Positions 52,160 through 60,078 are shown, counted from the first letter of the stretch. The stretch: DNA of 64,000 bases from Fibrobacter sp. UWB15 (GCF_900177705.1 NZ_FXBA01000003.1:247003-311002), one strand, 5' to 3'. Made by a program: numbers and translations. The notes: generated from the letters alone by a model not told the origin.

Positions 52160-52905
52160 GCCCCGACATCCACCAAAATTTTCTTCTTCTGCAAGTACTC
52201 GATACATTCTTCGGCACGTGCCTTGCGCGAATCAAACAGGAAAATGCGGCCTCCGTTTTCGTCGCCCATTTCCTTCATCTTCATGATGCGCACATAACCG
52301 AGTTCTTTGCTTGCAACATAGCCCGTCACGTAATTCGGATCATCGCTCACGCAAAATTCCGCCACCATCCCGGGAGCATTTGCCACCTTGGTTGTCAGCA
52401 CAATCGCTTCGTTAAAATGATTCTTGCAGCCATCCACTTCGCTCGAATGAAGCGCGTCCATATAAGTCGCGCGCACGCCGCGCTCATGGTCCGGTTCCAG
52501 ACGTTCGCCAGTCGCAATATCGTAGAGCATCGCCCCACGCATTGGGAACGTTTCGCGCAAGAGCTCTTGCAATTTTTCGCGAAGCCCGCAGCCAGAACCC
52601 ATCAGCGGAGCAATCAGTCCAAACGCCTTCTCCAGTCCTTCCTGCCACGTGTCCACATCCACGCGCGTCACCGGCAAGGCCTTCAAAATCTGGATATCGC
52701 TTTCACGAACCTTTTCGATTTTCACATTGATAAAATCCGGGTCGCCCTTGGAATGGTTCATGGCCCGGCGCACCATCGCCGAACACACCGCCTCAACAGA
52801 ATCCCGGTTCACGATGCGCTCGGCACCGGATATGTGCTGCTCACGTTTCTGTTCGCCCTCGCCCACTTGCTGCGAGGCACGCATTTTCAAGCTGTAATAA
52901 TCCAT
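52156..52905 (-). CDS. bioW: 6-carboxyhexanoate-CoA ligase (pimeloyl-CoA synthetase)
   Basis: A 249-residue BioW. MDYYSLKMRASQQVGEGEQK, HISGAERIV, EKVRESDIQILKALPVTRVD, RGVRATYMDALHSSEVDGCK and GGRIFLFDSRKARAEECIEY follow the BioW pattern. It activates free pimelate with ATP and CoA, so this organism makes or takes up pimelate rather than using the BioC-BioH route. Neither bioC nor bioH is in this operon. bioA lies one base upstream, bioF overlaps downstream. Confidence 0.93.
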   Translation of the reverse strand: MDYYSLKMRASQQVGEGEQKREQHISGAERIVNRDSVEAVCSAMVRRAMNHSKGDPDFINVKIEKVRESDIQILKALPVTRVDVDTWQEGLEKAFGLIAPLMGSGCGLREKLQELLRETFPMRGAMLYDIATGERLEPDHERGVRATYMDALHSSEVDGCKNHFNEAIVLTTKVANAPGMVAEFCVSDDPNYVTGYVASKELGYVRIMKMKEMGDENGGRIFLFDSRKARAEECIEYLQKKKILVDVGA

Positions 52906-52906
52906 A

Positions 52907-54217
52907 TCACTCGTGAAATTCGTCTTCGCCTTCTACGACAGGCGCGGGTTCACATTCGCCAATCATCTTGATGGCTTCGCAGATGCGGTCGATTTCAGAA
53001 TCAGTCGTAATGAACGGAGGCATCGTATACACGTAATTGCAGAAAGGCCTGAGCCATACGCCGGTTTCGCGAATCACGCGCAGAATGTCGTCTGCGGAAG
53101 GTTTTGCCTTGAGTTCCAAGACACCAATCGCGCCAAGAACACGCACGTCCGCCGCATTTTCAAGCGCACGGAGCGGCTCCAGGTTCGCGCGGAGGCGTTT
53201 TTCAATTCGAGCGACACTAGCTTCGTAATCGCGACTTTCGAACAGCGAAAGCGAAGCAATTCCTGCGGCACAAGCGAGCGGGTTCGCCATGTAGGTGGGA
53301 CCATGCATGAATGCAGGAATCTTGCTGTTCGTAATCGTTTCGGCGACCTTCTCGGACGCAACACAGGCCGCCATCGTAATGCTTCCGCCCGTGAGCGCCT
53401 TGCCAATGCACATAATGTCGGGCTTTATCCCCACATGCATCATCGCAAAGCGCGGCCCCGTGCGGTAAAAACCAGCGGCAATTTCGTCTAGAATCAACAA
53501 GATACCGTAACGGTCGCAAAGTTCGCGAAGTGCCTTCAAGTAACCCGCATTGTAAAGCCACATGCCGTTTCCGCCCTGAAACACGGGTTCGCAAATCACG
53601 GCAGCGATTTCACCCTTATGTTCTTCGACAACGCGCTCCATCGAAGCGAAATCCATCGTATTCCACGCCTCGTCAAAGCGGCAGTTCGGGCGTTCCGCAA
53701 AATAATGATGCGGCATGATTCCGCGGAAAAGCGTATGCATTCCGTCAGGGTCAGAAAGCGCCATCGCGCCTGCGGTATCGCCGTGGTAGCCGCCCTTCAA
53801 GGCGACCAACTTGCAGCGCTCCGGATGTCCGAGGGAATACTGGTACTGCACCGCCATCTTGGCGCTGCATTCCACGGCAATGCTTCCCGAGTCCGCAAAG
53901 AAAATTTTATTCAATCCTTCGGGCAAAAAGTTCACCAGCTTTTCGCCCAACTCAATCGCGGGTTCATGCGTAAAACCGCCGAACATCACGTGGCACATTT
54001 TTTCACTTTGTTTCTGAATCGCTTCTACGATTTCAGGGGCGTTATGCCCATGCGCCATGCACCACCAACTCGATACAGCATCAATTAATTTCAGACCATC
54101 GGCTGTTTCAATCGTCGTTCCATGAGCGGATTTTGCCAAGAACCTGGCCGGAGTATTTTTCAGCGCCGCATATGGATGCCACAAATGCTCGCTATCAAAA
54201 TCTAAAAGTCTTTTCAT
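52907..54217 (-). CDS. bioA: Adenosylmethionine-8-amino-7-oxononanoate aminotransferase
   Basis: A 436-residue class-III aminotransferase. HLWHPYAALKN, DAVSSWWCMAHGHNAPEIVE, FADSGSIAVECSAKMAVQYQ, LILDEIAAGFYRTG and the PLP lysine in PDIMCIGKALTGG are typical. It is first gene of bioA-bioW-bioF-bioD. TATATT lies 9 bases before the ATG, so the message is probably nearly leaderless. No BirA-like operator was recognised. Confidence 0.95.
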   Translation of the reverse strand: MKRLLDFDSEHLWHPYAALKNTPARFLAKSAHGTTIETADGLKLIDAVSSWWCMAHGHNAPEIVEAIQKQSEKMCHVMFGGFTHEPAIELGEKLVNFLPEGLNKIFFADSGSIAVECSAKMAVQYQYSLGHPERCKLVALKGGYHGDTAGAMALSDPDGMHTLFRGIMPHHYFAERPNCRFDEAWNTMDFASMERVVEEHKGEIAAVICEPVFQGGNGMWLYNAGYLKALRELCDRYGILLILDEIAAGFYRTGPRFAMMHVGIKPDIMCIGKALTGGSITMAACVASEKVAETITNSKIPAFMHGPTYMANPLACAAGIASLSLFESRDYEASVARIEKRLRANLEPLRALENAADVRVLGAIGVLELKAKPSADDILRVIRETGVWLRPFCNYVYTMPPFITTDSEIDRICEAIKMIGECEPAPVVEGEDEFHE

Positions 54218-54278
54218 CCGCGCCCAAATATAGAAAAATACTATATCGCCATCGACGCGCTAACATAGGTAATGCGGT

Positions 54279-55364
54279 TTACTCCAGGTACACAACCTCA
54301 CCCATTTGCGGCATGAGCACAGGCTTGCCCGATTCCTGGGCGGCGCGTTTCGCATTTTCCAGCGGTTCCGTGTACGAATGCTTGCTCAGGCAGAACTTGG
54401 AATGGTGAACCGTCATGTAGCGGTTCGCGCCTAGTTCCACCATTTCCTTGCCCAGGTATTCCGGCATAGTGTGGATAAGCGACCAATCCTTGTCGTACTG
54501 CCCATTTTCAAGAATCGCCAAATCGATGTCGGTAAATTTCTTTCCGATTTTCTCGAAGTGCGGGCCGTAACCCGTATCGCCGCCAATCCAAACGGTGCGC
54601 TTAGGAGACTTGAAGGCGAATGATGCCCACAGGGTCTTGTTCTGGTGAAGGTCGCGGCCCGAAAAATGCCTTGCCGGAGTCGCCGTCACGTTAAAGCCTT
54701 CGCCCAAGTCAACAGATTCCCACCAGTCGAGTTCCGTAAGTTTTTCAACGGGATACTTCCAGTATTCAAAATGCTCGCCCACGCCGAGGCCGGTCACCAC
54801 GTGCTTTACGCGAGGTTCCAGTTCCGTCACCACCCGGTAATCCAAGTGGTCCCAGTGGTCGTGCGAAATCACCAGGTAGTCAATATCCGGCATGTCAGCG
54901 GGCTTGTAGACGTCCGTTCCCTTGAACATCTTGTTCACGAAACTCACCGGCGAACCCTGGTAAAAAACCGGGTCCACCAGCACTTTCTTTCCGGATAAAT
55001 TAAGCAGGTACGAGGAATGTCCGAACCACACAATCCAATCGCGGTCCTGCGGTAGCGACTTCAGGTCCGTCTTGATGACGTTCAATGCGGTGTCGGGAAC
55101 GGTCTGACTCTTGTCTCCGAACAGGAAATCCTTCCAAACGGCAAATACGCTCCTGTCGCCCGTCATGGTGACGGTTTCTACCTCGTTCATGAACTGCTTT
55201 CCGTCGTAATGCGGTGACTGTTTGATGCGTTCAAGGCGTTTGCCTTGCGGAATACGCCCAAATTTTGCCTGGTTCAGGAATAGCACGCCAGCGGCTCCTA
55301 AAATAAAAAGGATCGATAAAATAATCGCCGTAATCATGAGTTTTTTATCCTTTCTAAAACGCAA
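54279..55364 (-). CDS. Membrane-anchored metallo-beta-lactamase-fold hydrolase
   Basis: The TTG at 55364 has an excellent GGGAGG 6 bases upstream and gives a positively charged N-terminus before the membrane anchor; the ATG at 55337 is an alternative. The 361-residue product has one N-terminal helix (MITAIILSILFILGAAGVLF). The MBL domain carries SHDHWDHLDY, plus HFSGRD and GGDTGYGPHF metal ligands, and TMPEYLGKEMVELGANRYMT with the final HHSKF. It resembles the NAPE-PLD/UlaG-like group that hydrolyses phosphodiester-type substrates. The anchor puts it at the membrane. It follows the flavin reductase and merR in one direction. Substrate unknown. Confidence 0.8.
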   Translation of the reverse strand: MRFRKDKKLMITAIILSILFILGAAGVLFLNQAKFGRIPQGKRLERIKQSPHYDGKQFMNEVETVTMTGDRSVFAVWKDFLFGDKSQTVPDTALNVIKTDLKSLPQDRDWIVWFGHSSYLLNLSGKKVLVDPVFYQGSPVSFVNKMFKGTDVYKPADMPDIDYLVISHDHWDHLDYRVVTELEPRVKHVVTGLGVGEHFEYWKYPVEKLTELDWWESVDLGEGFNVTATPARHFSGRDLHQNKTLWASFAFKSPKRTVWIGGDTGYGPHFEKIGKKFTDIDLAILENGQYDKDWSLIHTMPEYLGKEMVELGANRYMTVHHSKFCLSKHSYTEPLENAKRAAQESGKPVLMPQMGEVVYLE

Positions 55365-55377
55365 GCGAATCCTCCCT

Positions 55378-55959
55378 CTATCGTATAAAGTTCGTGAAGA
55401 TTTTCTTTTCGGCTACGGGCTGTTCAACACCCGCTTTCTTGCCCGCTTCGATGCTCTTCAGAATCCACGCCATGTTGCGGCCCAGTTCCTTCATAATCTG
55501 CACGCCTTCCTCGTCCTTCAGCACATCTTCGGGACTAGAACCGTGAACCATGTTCCAGTAGCGCGAAGCCACCATGGGTTGCTGCGCAAATGCCGGATAC
55601 TTGTTCAGTGCATCGAGAGTAGCGCTCGTCCCTGCACGGCGGGCAGAAGCAACTGTTGCGGCGGGCTTAAAGAGCAGTTCCGCTTCGGCAATGCCGTAAA
55701 GCCTGTCCAGGAACATCAGCATTTCGCCACTCGGGGATGCGTAGTACACCGGAGAGCCGTAAACGACGGCGTCGGCAGTTTTTAAGATTTCCTTGGCTTC
55801 GTGAACCACGGCGTCGGTTTCTCCCTTCAGCACGCGACCACCCACAAAGAAGATTTCAGTCTCGATGCCTGCGGCCTTGAGTTCGCCAGCCACCAGGTTC
55901 AGAGCCGTATAAGTGCAGCCCTTTTCGCGACGGCTACCATTGAATAAAACGACCTTCAT
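55378..55959 (-). CDS. Flavodoxin-like NAD(P)H-dependent FMN reductase, copy 2
   Basis: A 193-residue flavoprotein with the same FMN motifs as the protein at 41327-41908; about ten mostly conservative substitutions separate them. AAAGGA precedes the ATG. It lies between merR and the metallo-hydrolase gene in one direction, so it belongs to the MerR-linked group. It may supply electrons or reduce electrophiles in that response (inference). Confidence 0.85.
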   Translation of the reverse strand: MKVVLFNGSRREKGCTYTALNLVAGELKAAGIETEIFFVGGRVLKGETDAVVHEAKEILKTADAVVYGSPVYYASPSGEMLMFLDRLYGIAEAELLFKPAATVASARRAGTSATLDALNKYPAFAQQPMVASRYWNMVHGSSPEDVLKDEEGVQIMKELGRNMAWILKSIEAGKKAGVEQPVAEKKIFTNFIR

Positions 55960-56001
55960 GATAAATTCCTTTGTTATGAAAAATGTTTCTTTATTAAAAT
56001 T

Positions 56002-56448
56002 CTACTTGTCAAAATCGTCCGGGGATTCGAACAACTTTTTCTTCAGCTGCATGAACCGCTTTTCGTTGGTGGCGATTTCCAGGTTCCCCACCCGAACCGC
56101 TTCCCGGTACAGCAGTTCCTTGTAGCGAATCTTGTTCATGACCACCGTAAGGCGGGCCATTTCCTTTTCAAGAATCTTGCGGCGGTTTTCAAAAAGGGAC
56201 AGCCTTTGGGAAAGCGTAGAATCTCCCTCGTTGAACCACTCGATGTACTGGCGGATTTCCTTGATTTGCAGTCCCGAATCCTTGAGGCATTCGATCATGG
56301 TAAGCCAGCGAAGGTCTTCGTCGCTGTAGGCCCGCACGCCCGAGGCATTCTTCTTGACAAAGGGAAGCAGGCCCTCTTTTTCGTAATAGCGCAGGGTGTA
56401 GGCAGAAAGCCCTGTCTTCTTGACGACATCGCCTATAGAGTAAGTCAT
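56002..56448 (-). CDS. MerR-family regulator, NmlR/AdhR-like (Cys54)
   Basis: The start at 56448 gives 148 residues beginning MTYSIGDVVKKTGLSAYTLR, the MerR winged helix; longer in-frame extension lies in the promoter region. YYEKEGLLPF and YSDEDLRWLTMIECLKDSGL place a cysteine at residue 54, the position of the conserved redox/electrophile-sensing Cys of NmlR and AdhR. A C-terminal dimerisation coiled coil follows. Such proteins remodel promoters with over-long spacers and commonly respond to aldehydes or other electrophiles. Matching dyads occur in its own promoter, in that of the DUF362-Tat operon and before larB. Confidence 0.88.
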   Translation of the reverse strand: MTYSIGDVVKKTGLSAYTLRYYEKEGLLPFVKKNASGVRAYSDEDLRWLTMIECLKDSGLQIKEIRQYIEWFNEGDSTLSQRLSLFENRRKILEKEMARLTVVMNKIRYKELLYREAVRVGNLEIATNEKRFMQLKKKLFESPDDFDK

Positions 56449-56477
56449 GTTTACAAAATATAAATATTTTCGCCCAA

Positions 56478-56506
56478 ATGATAGAGTTAGAGTTAACTCT
56501 AAATAA
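56478..56506 (-). promoter_or_regulatory. merR promoter with perfect 16-base dyad
   Basis: TTAGAGTT-AACTCTAA (56487-56502) is a perfect palindrome lying in the 17-base spacer between TTATTT and TATCAT on the minus strand. A second TATATT (56457-56462) lies 8 bases before the merR ATG and could be an alternative -10. Confidence 0.65.
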
Positions 56507-56534
56507 AATTTTTCAACTTTTTTCACAAGAACTC

Positions 56535-56565
56535 AACACCTAGAGTAAGCTCTAGGTGTTATATT
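56535..56565 (+). promoter_or_regulatory. MerR-type promoter of the DUF362-Tat operon
   Basis: A 26-base inverted repeat (AACACCTAGAG-taag-CTCTAGGTGTT, 56535-56560) precedes TATATT (56560-56565). A 19-base spacer puts AACACC, weakly like TTGACC, at -35. The CTAGAGT/CTCTAG core matches the dyads before merR and larB. AAAGGAG precedes the ATG at 56596. Confidence 0.65.
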
Positions 56566-56595
56566 TCCTATAGAACATTTTCAAAAGGAGATTTT

Positions 56596-57000
56596 ATGTG
56601 CTGTTTTGTCGTGCCCATGGCCGAAGCGGTCGTCACCACCATCGCAACCCTCGTGTTGCAACAGACCGACAAGTCCAAAAGTGAATCCAGGAACCTTGAA
56701 GCCGCGGTTTCTGGCGCTCCGCAGCCCTTCTATAAAAGCCTGCGCCTGCTTGCCCGTATGCTCTGGCTCGTAACCGGCGTCCTGATTATCGACCATGTCA
56801 TGAACGGAGAACTCATGTGGAGTTATCCCTTCTTTACCGCAGCCACAAGCCCCGAAGGTGTTTCCGAGATGGTCCGGGAGATGTCAACGGTAGGCGTTGC
56901 CATGTCGGCATTTATCACGTCCGTATGGGCGGTGATGATTATCGCACACAAGTACAAGGCACAAACCCTCGTCAAGGCCGAGGTCCACACCAACCACTAA
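56596..57000 (+). CDS. Small membrane protein of the MerR-linked operon
   Basis: A 134-residue protein with two clear transmembrane segments (about residues 53-71, LLARMLWLVTGVLIIDHVM; about 96-116, MSTVGVAMSAFITSVWAVMI) and a soluble N-terminal part. It begins MCCFVVPMAEAVVTTIATLV with two adjacent cysteines. I do not recognise a family. It is the first gene after the MerR-type promoter and is followed 64 bases later by the Tat-signal DUF362 gene, so it may anchor, accompany or supply metal to that protein (inference). Confidence 0.7.
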   Translation: MCCFVVPMAEAVVTTIATLVLQQTDKSKSESRNLEAAVSGAPQPFYKSLRLLARMLWLVTGVLIIDHVMNGELMWSYPFFTAATSPEGVSEMVREMSTVGVAMSAFITSVWAVMIIAHKYKAQTLVKAEVHTNH

Positions 57001-57012
57001 ATAAGCAACTGC

Positions 57013-57048
57013 CTGGATTCTATCGAACCTTCGGTTCTCCAGAATGAC
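57013..57048. repeat. Dispersed TTCGG-loop hairpin, copy 2
   Basis: ATTCT...AGAAT encloses GAACC-TTC-GGTTC. It is similar to the element at 43891-43927 and lies between the membrane-protein and DUF362 genes, where it may stabilise or partially terminate the mRNA. Confidence 0.65.
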
Positions 57049-57064
57049 AGGCTCAAGGTAAACT

Positions 57065-58069
57065 ATGGACAGAAGAGACTTTTTAAAAACCGCAGGCGCA
57101 GCAGCACTCGCTTCCGCCGTATTCACACCCGCTTTCGCAAAAGGGAAATCCATGGAACAGAAGGAACCCGGAAAGGACGTTTCCAACGTCTATTTCACCA
57201 AGGACCTGAGTGCAGCAGGCCTCATCAAGTTGTACAAGAAAATCAACGAGGGCATTACCGGACGTGTCGCCATCAAGCTCCACACCGGCGAAAAGAACGG
57301 CCCCAATATTCTGCCCCGTGAATGGGTCAAGGAATTCCAGGCACAGGTGCCCAACTCCAAGATTGTGGAGACCAATACCTGGTACGAAGGCGACCGCTAC
57401 ACTACCGAACAGCACCGCGAAACCCTCAAGGTGAACGGCTGGACCTTCTGCGACGTGGATATCATGGACGAAGACGGCGAAGTGATGCTCCCCGTAAAGG
57501 ACGGCCTCATCTTCAAGGAAATGTCCATGGGCGCACACATCAAGAATTACGATTCCATGATCGTGCTGACCCACTTCAAGGGTCACGCCATGGGCGGTTT
57601 CGGCGGCTCCATGAAGAACATCGCCATCGGTTGCGCGGGCGGACGCCTGGGCAAGAAGATGATTCACGAATACGTGAAGGGCGGCCCCACCAAGATGGAA
57701 GCGGGCGGCACGGCAGGCTGGAAAACCAGCGGAGCCCTGTTCATGGAAACCATGGCCGATTCCGCAAAGGCAACCTGCGACTTTTTCAAGGGTCACATCT
57801 GCTTTATCAACGTACTGCGCCGCATGTCCGTGGACTGCGACTGCGCAGGGCTTTCTGCAGCGGAACCCAAGTGTCGCGACATCGGCATTCTCGCCTCCAC
57901 AGACATCGTGGCGGTGGACCAGGCCAGCGTTGACATGGTCTACAAGCTACCGCCCAAGGAACTTCACGACCTCAAGGAACGCATCGAGACCCGCGAAGGC
58001 CTGCACCAGCTCCCCGCCATGGAAAAGCTGAAGATGGGTAACCGCAAATACAGGATTATCGAACTGTAG
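57065..58069 (+). CDS. Tat-exported DUF362 protein, candidate nickel-pincer enzyme
   Basis: A 334-residue protein with a twin-arginine signal (MDRRDFLKTAGAAALASAVF, cleavage near AFA), so it is exported folded. The DUF362 core includes LTHFKGHAMGGFGGSMKNIA followed by IGCAGGRLGKKMIH, then VDCDCAGL and DIGILASTDIVAVDQASVDM. His174, Lys184 and His201 are spaced 10 and 17 residues apart. In lactate racemase LarA, as I recall, His174 is catalytic, Lys184 holds the nickel-pincer nucleotide and His200 binds nickel, with very similar G-F-x-G-G-x-x-K surroundings. No ferredoxin domain is attached, unlike many DUF362 proteins. The neighbours TatA, TatC, LarB, LarC and LarE suggest it receives this cofactor before export. 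Reaction unknown. Confidence 0.8.
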   Translation: MDRRDFLKTAGAAALASAVFTPAFAKGKSMEQKEPGKDVSNVYFTKDLSAAGLIKLYKKINEGITGRVAIKLHTGEKNGPNILPREWVKEFQAQVPNSKIVETNTWYEGDRYTTEQHRETLKVNGWTFCDVDIMDEDGEVMLPVKDGLIFKEMSMGAHIKNYDSMIVLTHFKGHAMGGFGGSMKNIAIGCAGGRLGKKMIHEYVKGGPTKMEAGGTAGWKTSGALFMETMADSAKATCDFFKGHICFINVLRRMSVDCDCAGLSAAEPKCRDIGILASTDIVAVDQASVDMVYKLPPKELHDLKERIETREGLHQLPAMEKLKMGNRKYRIIEL

Positions 58070-58150
58070 CCTAGTTCGCGACGGCGCCGTAGATAAATTC
58101 TCGTCACCGTCGCGGATTATGTTATATTTCTAAGAAAAGGCAGGTAAAAT

Positions 58151-58354
58151 ATGTCCCTTGGAATTCCAGAAATAATTCTGATTGTGGTCGTGGTGCTCCT
58201 TTTGTTCGGGGCAAAGCGCATTCCTGAACTTGCACGTTCCCTGGGCAAGGCCCAGAACGAGTACAAGAAGGCGAAAGACGCCCTGAAGGAAGAAGCCGAA
58301 GACCTGCAGAAGACGGTGGAAAAAGCCGCCGAGGCAGAAGAAAAGAAAGGCTGA
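58151..58354 (+). CDS. tatA: Twin-arginine translocase subunit TatA/TatE
   Basis: A 67-residue protein: MSLGIPEIILIVVVVLLLFG (single membrane helix), the hinge FGAKRIPELARSLGKA (FGxKxxP motif), an amphipathic helix and an acidic/basic tail. It oligomerises to form the Tat pore. Its TGA overlaps the tatC ATG. No TatB-like gene is adjacent, so this is a minimal TatAC system. Confidence 0.93.
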   Translation: MSLGIPEIILIVVVVLLLFGAKRIPELARSLGKAQNEYKKAKDALKEEAEDLQKTVEKAAEAEEKKG

Positions 58355-59295
58355 TGTCCTCGAAACAGGATCAAGAGGCTACGCTGATTTCGCATTTGGA
58401 AGCGCTCCGACGGGCGCTTTTGCGTTCTATTATAGCCCTTGCCATCGGCGTCGTGCCCCTGTTCCTTGTTTCGCCCTACGTTCTGGACTGGTTCTGTAAG
58501 CAAATTGCCCTGCAGGGCGGCGTCACGCTCCATTACTTTTCCCCGATGGAAGTGTTCCTGCTGCAGCTCAAGATTTCTGCACTGCTGGACTGCGTGCTGT
58601 TTTCGCCCTACATAGCCTGGAACATGTGGCAGTTCGTGCTCCCCGCCCTATACGACAACGAGAAACGATTCATCCGCTCCATCGTGGCCATGACCAGCGG
58701 GCTCTTTATCGCGGGCGTCGCCTTCTGCCTTGTCGTCTGCTTCCCGCTGATTGTGCAGTTCGGCATGAGCTTTGCAAGCACGACCCTGCAACCCGTATTT
58801 GGCGTTTCTAACCTTGTAACACTCGCGCTCTGGCTTTCCCTTGCGTTCGGATGTATGTTCCAGTTCCCGCTGGTGACCTACGCGCTTATCCGTGCGGGCA
58901 TCGTGAATTACGAAACCGTCTGCAGCAAACGCCCCTACGTGGTGGTGGCAATCCTTGTGCTAGCGGCCCTCCTCACTCCCCCCGATGTTGTTAGCCAACT
59001 GTTACTCGGAGTCCCGACGTACCTGCTCTTCGAAGCGGGCCTCCTTGCGGCCAGGCGTTACAAGGGACGTGCCTTGAAAGAAGTCCACCCTGAAAACGCC
59101 CCGAACATCGCGCCACGAGATTCGACTGCACCCGCGACGGAATCAGAGCCCGCGCAGACTGATGCGACGAACGAATCCGCGAAAGACCTCGCAGAAACCG
59201 ACTCCCCTACAACAGATGAAATCGATTTTGCGGCACCTTCTTCCAAGTTCCAGGTCGGTACGGAAAAAGACGCCGACAACTGGAAACCTTATTGA
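58354..59295 (+). CDS. tatC: Twin-arginine translocase receptor TatC
   Basis: A 313-residue, six-helix protein. It has the N-terminal signal-binding segment LISHLEALRRALLRSIIALA, YFSPMEVFLLQLKIS, YIAWNMWQFVLPALYDNEKR, and the P-rich end LTPPDVVSQLLLGVPTYLLF. After helix six comes an unusually long acidic Ser/Thr/Pro-rich cytoplasmic tail of about 75 residues. TatC binds the RR signal of the upstream DUF362 protein and others. The next gene, larB, has its own MerR-type promoter. Confidence 0.95.
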   Translation: MSSKQDQEATLISHLEALRRALLRSIIALAIGVVPLFLVSPYVLDWFCKQIALQGGVTLHYFSPMEVFLLQLKISALLDCVLFSPYIAWNMWQFVLPALYDNEKRFIRSIVAMTSGLFIAGVAFCLVVCFPLIVQFGMSFASTTLQPVFGVSNLVTLALWLSLAFGCMFQFPLVTYALIRAGIVNYETVCSKRPYVVVAILVLAALLTPPDVVSQLLLGVPTYLLFEAGLLAARRYKGRALKEVHPENAPNIAPRDSTAPATESEPAQTDATNESAKDLAETDSPTTDEIDFAAPSSKFQVGTEKDADNWKPY

Positions 59296-59312
59296 TTTTT
59301 AGAAAAATTTAT

Positions 59313-59343
59313 TTGCCTTAGAGTCAACTCTAAGCGATATATT
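59313..59343 (+). promoter_or_regulatory. MerR-type promoter of larBCE
   Basis: TTGCCT (59313-59318), a 19-base spacer and TATATT (59338-59343). The spacer holds the dyad CTTAGAGT-CA-ACTCTAAG (59317-59334). A 19-base spacer and central dyad are the hallmark of MerR-activated promoters. Transcription would begin at or next to the larB ATG (59350), giving a leaderless message. Confidence 0.8.
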
Positions 59344-59349
59344 AGAAGT

Positions 59350-60078
59350 ATGAAAAAGTTTGTCTCAAAAGATTCCTTTGAAGACCTCGGTTTTGACAAA
59401 CTGGACGTGAGTCGCGAATCGCGCACAGGCACCAGCGAGGCCGTGTATTGCGCAGGCAAGACGTCGGAACAGCTCCTGAAAATTCTTAGAAAGTTCCGGG
59501 ACAAAGGTTGCCGCGTGCTCGGAACAAAGTGCAGCAAGGAGCAGGCGGAATTCATCGCAAATGCAGGTGAGAAAATCTGCTACGACGAACTGTCCCGGAC
59601 GATTTCACTGGCCGATGAAATTCCGGCTAGTCGGAAGCGCGGGCGTTCCGGCGGCAAGGCATCGCAAACGGTTGCAAAACTCGGGTCGGTGGCTGTTTGT
59701 TGCGCAGGAACGGCGGACCTGCCTATCGCCGAAGAAGCCGCCAAGACTCTGGAATTTAACGGCGTGAAGGTCGTGCGCCAGTACGACGTGGGGATTGCGG
59801 GGCTGCACCGCCTACTTTCGAAGGTGGAGGATATCCGCAAGGCTTCGGTGGTTATCGCGGTTGCCGGAATGGAAGGCGCGCTCCCCGGCGTGATTGCCGG
59901 ACTCGTGAAAGCGCCCGTGATTGCCGTGCCCACATCGGTCGGGTACGGGGCATCCTTCGGCGGGATCAGCGCACTACTCACCATGCTCAATACCTGCGCC
60001 GAGGGCGTGACGGTGGTAAATATCGATAACGGTTTCGGGGCGGCCATCGCCGCATTTAGAATGTTGAAGGTAAAATGA
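59350..60078 (+). CDS. larB: Nickel-pincer cofactor biosynthesis protein LarB
   Basis: A 242-residue LarB. The C-terminal PurE-like domain is clear: VAVCCAGTADLPIAEEAAKT, VVRQYDVGIAGLHRLLSKVE, VAGMEGALPGVIAGLVKAPV, PTSVGYGASFGGISALLTML, and the N-terminal segment has EAVYCAGKTSEQLLKILRKF. LarB carboxylates and hydrolyses nicotinic acid adenine dinucleotide to give the pyridinium biscarboxylate nucleotide. The start codon is only 6 bases after the -10 box. It overlaps larC. Confidence 0.95.
   Translation: MKKFVSKDSFEDLGFDKLDVSRESRTGTSEAVYCAGKTSEQLLKILRKFRDKGCRVLGTKCSKEQAEFIANAGEKICYDELSRTISLADEIPASRKRGRSGGKASQTVAKLGSVAVCCAGTADLPIAEEAAKTLEFNGVKVVRQYDVGIAGLHRLLSKVEDIRKASVVIAVAGMEGALPGVIAGLVKAPVIAVPTSVGYGASFGGISALLTMLNTCAEGVTVVNIDNGFGAAIAAFRMLKVK

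Noticed and set aside
54218..54278. BirA/BioR operator upstream of bioA
   Set aside because: No inverted repeat resembling known biotin operators was found.
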